DNA of 6,533 bases from Bacteroidota bacterium (lineage in GTDB: Bacteria > Bacteroidota > Bacteroidia > Chitinophagales > LD1), in the NCBI GenBank assembly GCA_003165135.1, contig PLSN01000499.1:1-6533 (forward strand), given 5' to 3'. A program made the translations under genes and the position numbers. Each line of letters begins with the position of its first letter. Positions within the stretch are counted from its first letter, which is position 1. Positions 4,845 through 6,533 of the stretch are shown one piece after another. The notes beneath the pieces were generated by a model. It was not told the DNA's origin. It made no database searches and was given only the letters and a program-made list of their open reading frames with translations.

Positions 4845-6533
4845 TTTAGCTGCTGCCGCATTAGCACGGATGATATTCAGCGCACCACCTGCTTTGAACC
4901 ATTCTATCTGCTGCGCATTGTATGTATGATTTGCTTTGATCTCATCTTTAGTTCCGTCAGCATGGTTGAGGACGATAGTGAGCGGTACTCCCGGCGCGAA
5001 TGATGTCAGACCTACGATATCAATACTGTCATCTTCCTGCACTTTGTTATAATCATTCTTGTCAGCGAAAGTCAATCCCAGCATTCCTTGTTTTTTGAGA
5101 TTGGTCTCATGAATACGTGCGAATGATTTGACCAGTATAGCGCGGACACCGAGGTGGCGTGGCTCCATAGCGGCATGCTCACGAGATGAACCTTCACCGT
5201 AGTTTTCGTCACCTACGACTATTGAACCCATACCAGCTGCCTTATAGGCACGTTGGACTTTAGGCACTTCATCGTATGTACCGGTGATCTCATTTTTGAC
5301 AGAGTTGGTCTTGTCATTGAATGCATTGGTAGCACCGATCAGCATATTGTTGGATATATTGTCGAGGTGGCCACGATATTTCAGCCATGGTCCTGCCATA
5401 GAGATATGGTCAGTGGTTGTTTTACCTTTGGTTTTGATGAGAAGTTTCAAGTCTTTCAGGTCTGTACCTTCCCATGCAGGGAATGAATAGAGCAACTGCA
5501 GACGGTCAGAATCAGGAGCTACTTTCACTTCGATATTGCCACCATCAGCAGCAGGCGCCTGAAAGCCAGCATCATCTACTGCGAAACCTCTCGGAGGCAG
5601 TTCATAGCCTGTAGGTGGATCGAGTTTCACCGTCTCGCCTTTTTCATTTACCAGTGTGTCAGTGAGTGGATTGAAAGTAAGGTCACCGGCTATAGCAAGC
5701 GCAGTGGTCAATTCAGGAGACGCTACGAATGCATATGTATTCGGGTTGCCGTCCTGACGTGCCGCGAAGTTTCTGTTGAAGGAGTGAACGATGGTGTTCT
5801 TCTCTTTCTTGTCAGCACCTGCGCGAGCCCACATACCGATACATGGTCCGCAAGCGTTTGCAAAAACTTCCGCACCTATTTTATTGAACGTATCAATAAA
5901 TCCATCACGCTCGATGGTGAAGCGTATTTGTTCGCTACCCGGTGTGATGGTAAACTCCGCTTTCGCCTTAAGGTTTTTATTTGCTACCTGCTCAGCCAGT
6001 GACACAGCGCGAGAGATGTCTTCATAAGATGAGTTGGTACAACTGCCTATCAGACCGACCTGTACTTTAGTGGGCCATCCGTTTGCTGCAGCTGCTTCTT
6101 TCATTTTTGATACCGGTGTCGCGAGGTCCGGTGTGAAAGGGCCGTTGATATATGGTTCGAGTGTGTTGAGATCTATTTCTATCAGTTCATCGAAGTAGCT
6201 CTTAGGGTCTGCATATACCTCTGCATCACCGGTGAGGTGTTCTTTCACTGTGTTAGCCAGTTCAGCCACATCAGCACGGCCTGTAGCGCGAAGGTAGCGC
6301 TCCATGCTCTCGTCATATCCGAAAGTAGAAGTCGTAGCTCCGATCTCTGCACCCATGTTACAGATAGTTCCTTTTCCTGTACAGCTCATTGATTTTGCTC
6401 CGTCTCCGAAGTATTCAACGATTGCACCTGTACCGCCTTTCACGGTAAGGATGCCTGCTACTTTCAGGATCACATCCTTCGGAGTAGCCCAGCCATTGAG
6501 TTTGCCTGTCAGTTTCACACCGATCAGCTTAGG
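4839..6533 (-). CDS. Aconitate hydratase, mitochondrial-type (partial, N-terminus missing)
   Basis: This enzyme interconverts citrate and isocitrate via cis-aconitate in the TCA cycle, in the cytoplasm, using a [4Fe-4S] cluster. About 564 C-terminal codons are present; the frame is open through the right edge ([10 protein letters not shown]), so roughly a quarter of a ~750-residue protein is missing. Cluster cysteines are at 6039-6041 (G-S-C-T-N-S-S), 5850-5852 and 5841-5843 (A-C-G-P-C-I-G-M-W). Their 63 and 3 residue spacing is that of the pig mitochondrial enzyme (C358, C421, C424). Active-site residues match in register: N-R-N-F-A-A-R (R447/R452), [12 protein letters not shown] (R580) and [10 protein letters not shown] (S642/R644) in the C-terminal swivel domain. 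It therefore looks fully catalytic and belongs to the ACO2-like branch. The missing N-terminus would carry the remaining substrate-binding residues. The gene ends in an Ala/Lys-rich tail and is convergent with dinB. A GTG at 6518 is an internal valine. Confidence 0.95.
   Translation of the reverse strand, partial: PKLIGVKLTGKLNGWATPKDVILKVAGILTVKGGTGAIVEYFGDGAKSMSCTGKGTICNMGAEIGATTSTFGYDESMERYLRATGRADVAELANTVKEHLTGDAEVYADPKSYFDELIEIDLNTLEPYINGPFTPDLATPVSKMKEAAAANGWPTKVQVGLIGSCTNSSYEDISRAVSLAEQVANKNLKAKAEFTITPGSEQIRFTIERDGFIDTFNKIGAEVFANACGPCIGMWARAGADKKEKNTIVHSFNRNFAARQDGNPNTYAFVASPELTTALAIAGDLTFNPLTDTLVNEKGETVKLDPPTGYELPPRGFAVDDAGFQAPAADGGNIEVKVAPDSDRLQLLYSFPAWEGTDLKDLKLLIKTKGKTTTDHISMAGPWLKYRGHLDNISNNMLIGATNAFNDKTNSVKNEITGTYDEVPKVQRAYKAAGMGSIVVGDENYGEGSSREHAAMEPRHLGVRAILVKSFARIHETNLKKQGMLGLTFADKNDYNKVQEDDSIDIVGLTSFAPGVPLTIVLNHADGTKDEIKANHTYNAQQIEWFKAGGALNIIRANAAAAKA

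Noticed and set aside
5784..6027. Plus-strand open frames over aconitase
   Set aside because: They are antisense to catalytic motifs of a conserved enzyme, with no independent support.
6516..6518. GTG as start codon of the aconitase
   Set aside because: The same frame stays open to the window edge, and the upstream residues P-K-L-I-G-V continue the aconitase family sequence, so this is an internal valine.
1..6533. Search for CRISPR arrays, tRNA/rRNA genes, IS ends, phage or toxin-antitoxin genes
   Set aside because: No regularly spaced direct repeats of CRISPR size, no tRNA-like cloverleaf, no transposase or integrase motifs, and no recognisable defence gene were seen.

Overview
This window looks like ordinary chromosomal DNA from a member of the Bacteroidota, probably near the Chitinophagales or Saprospirales. 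The lineage call is inference. It rests on a TAnnTTTG-type promoter element, A-rich leaders without a clear Shine-Dalgarno, and gene families typical of the phylum: a DUF6952 protein beside a thioredoxin, a secreted CarboxypepD_reg-like protein, and a Bacteroidota-type sugar MFS transporter. I see no rRNA, tRNA, CRISPR array, insertion sequence, phage gene or defence system.

Layout. Positions 1-109 hold a short, unexplained plus-strand frame that looks like the tail of a membrane protein. Two minus-strand genes follow: a DUF1761 membrane protein (106-624) and, upstream of it, a GPH/SLC45-like MFS transporter (693-1997). An 8-bp hairpin lies between them. A divergent intergenic region (1998-2137) carries a perfect 15-bp palindrome and a pair of 9-bp direct repeats. 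It leads into a small exported CarboxypepD_reg-like protein on the plus strand (2138-2704). A 51-bp convergent gap with heptamer-periodic sequence separates this from a minus-strand thioredoxin and DUF6952 pair (3336 down to 2756). Divergent from thioredoxin is a YafY-type HTH/WYL regulator (3465-4154). A DinB-family protein (4239-4736) follows on the same strand, with a perfect 7-bp inverted repeat in front of it that could be an operator. A strong bidirectional terminator and a second heptamer-periodic tract separate dinB from a convergent aconitase gene, which runs off the right edge without its N-terminus.

How the genes relate. The clearest functional unit is thioredoxin plus DUF6952, with stop and start 5 nt apart, probably in thiol redox or peroxide defence. 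The WYL regulator followed by a DinB-fold protein, with an inverted repeat between them, is a plausible small regulatory pair, but this is inference. Aconitase is TCA-cycle housekeeping. The MFS transporter stands without visible carbohydrate-degradation genes. I found no convincing new multi-gene system. The points most worth a second look are the intergenic sequences (heptamer tracts, palindromes), the DUF6952 protein, and the altered metal-site residue in DinB.
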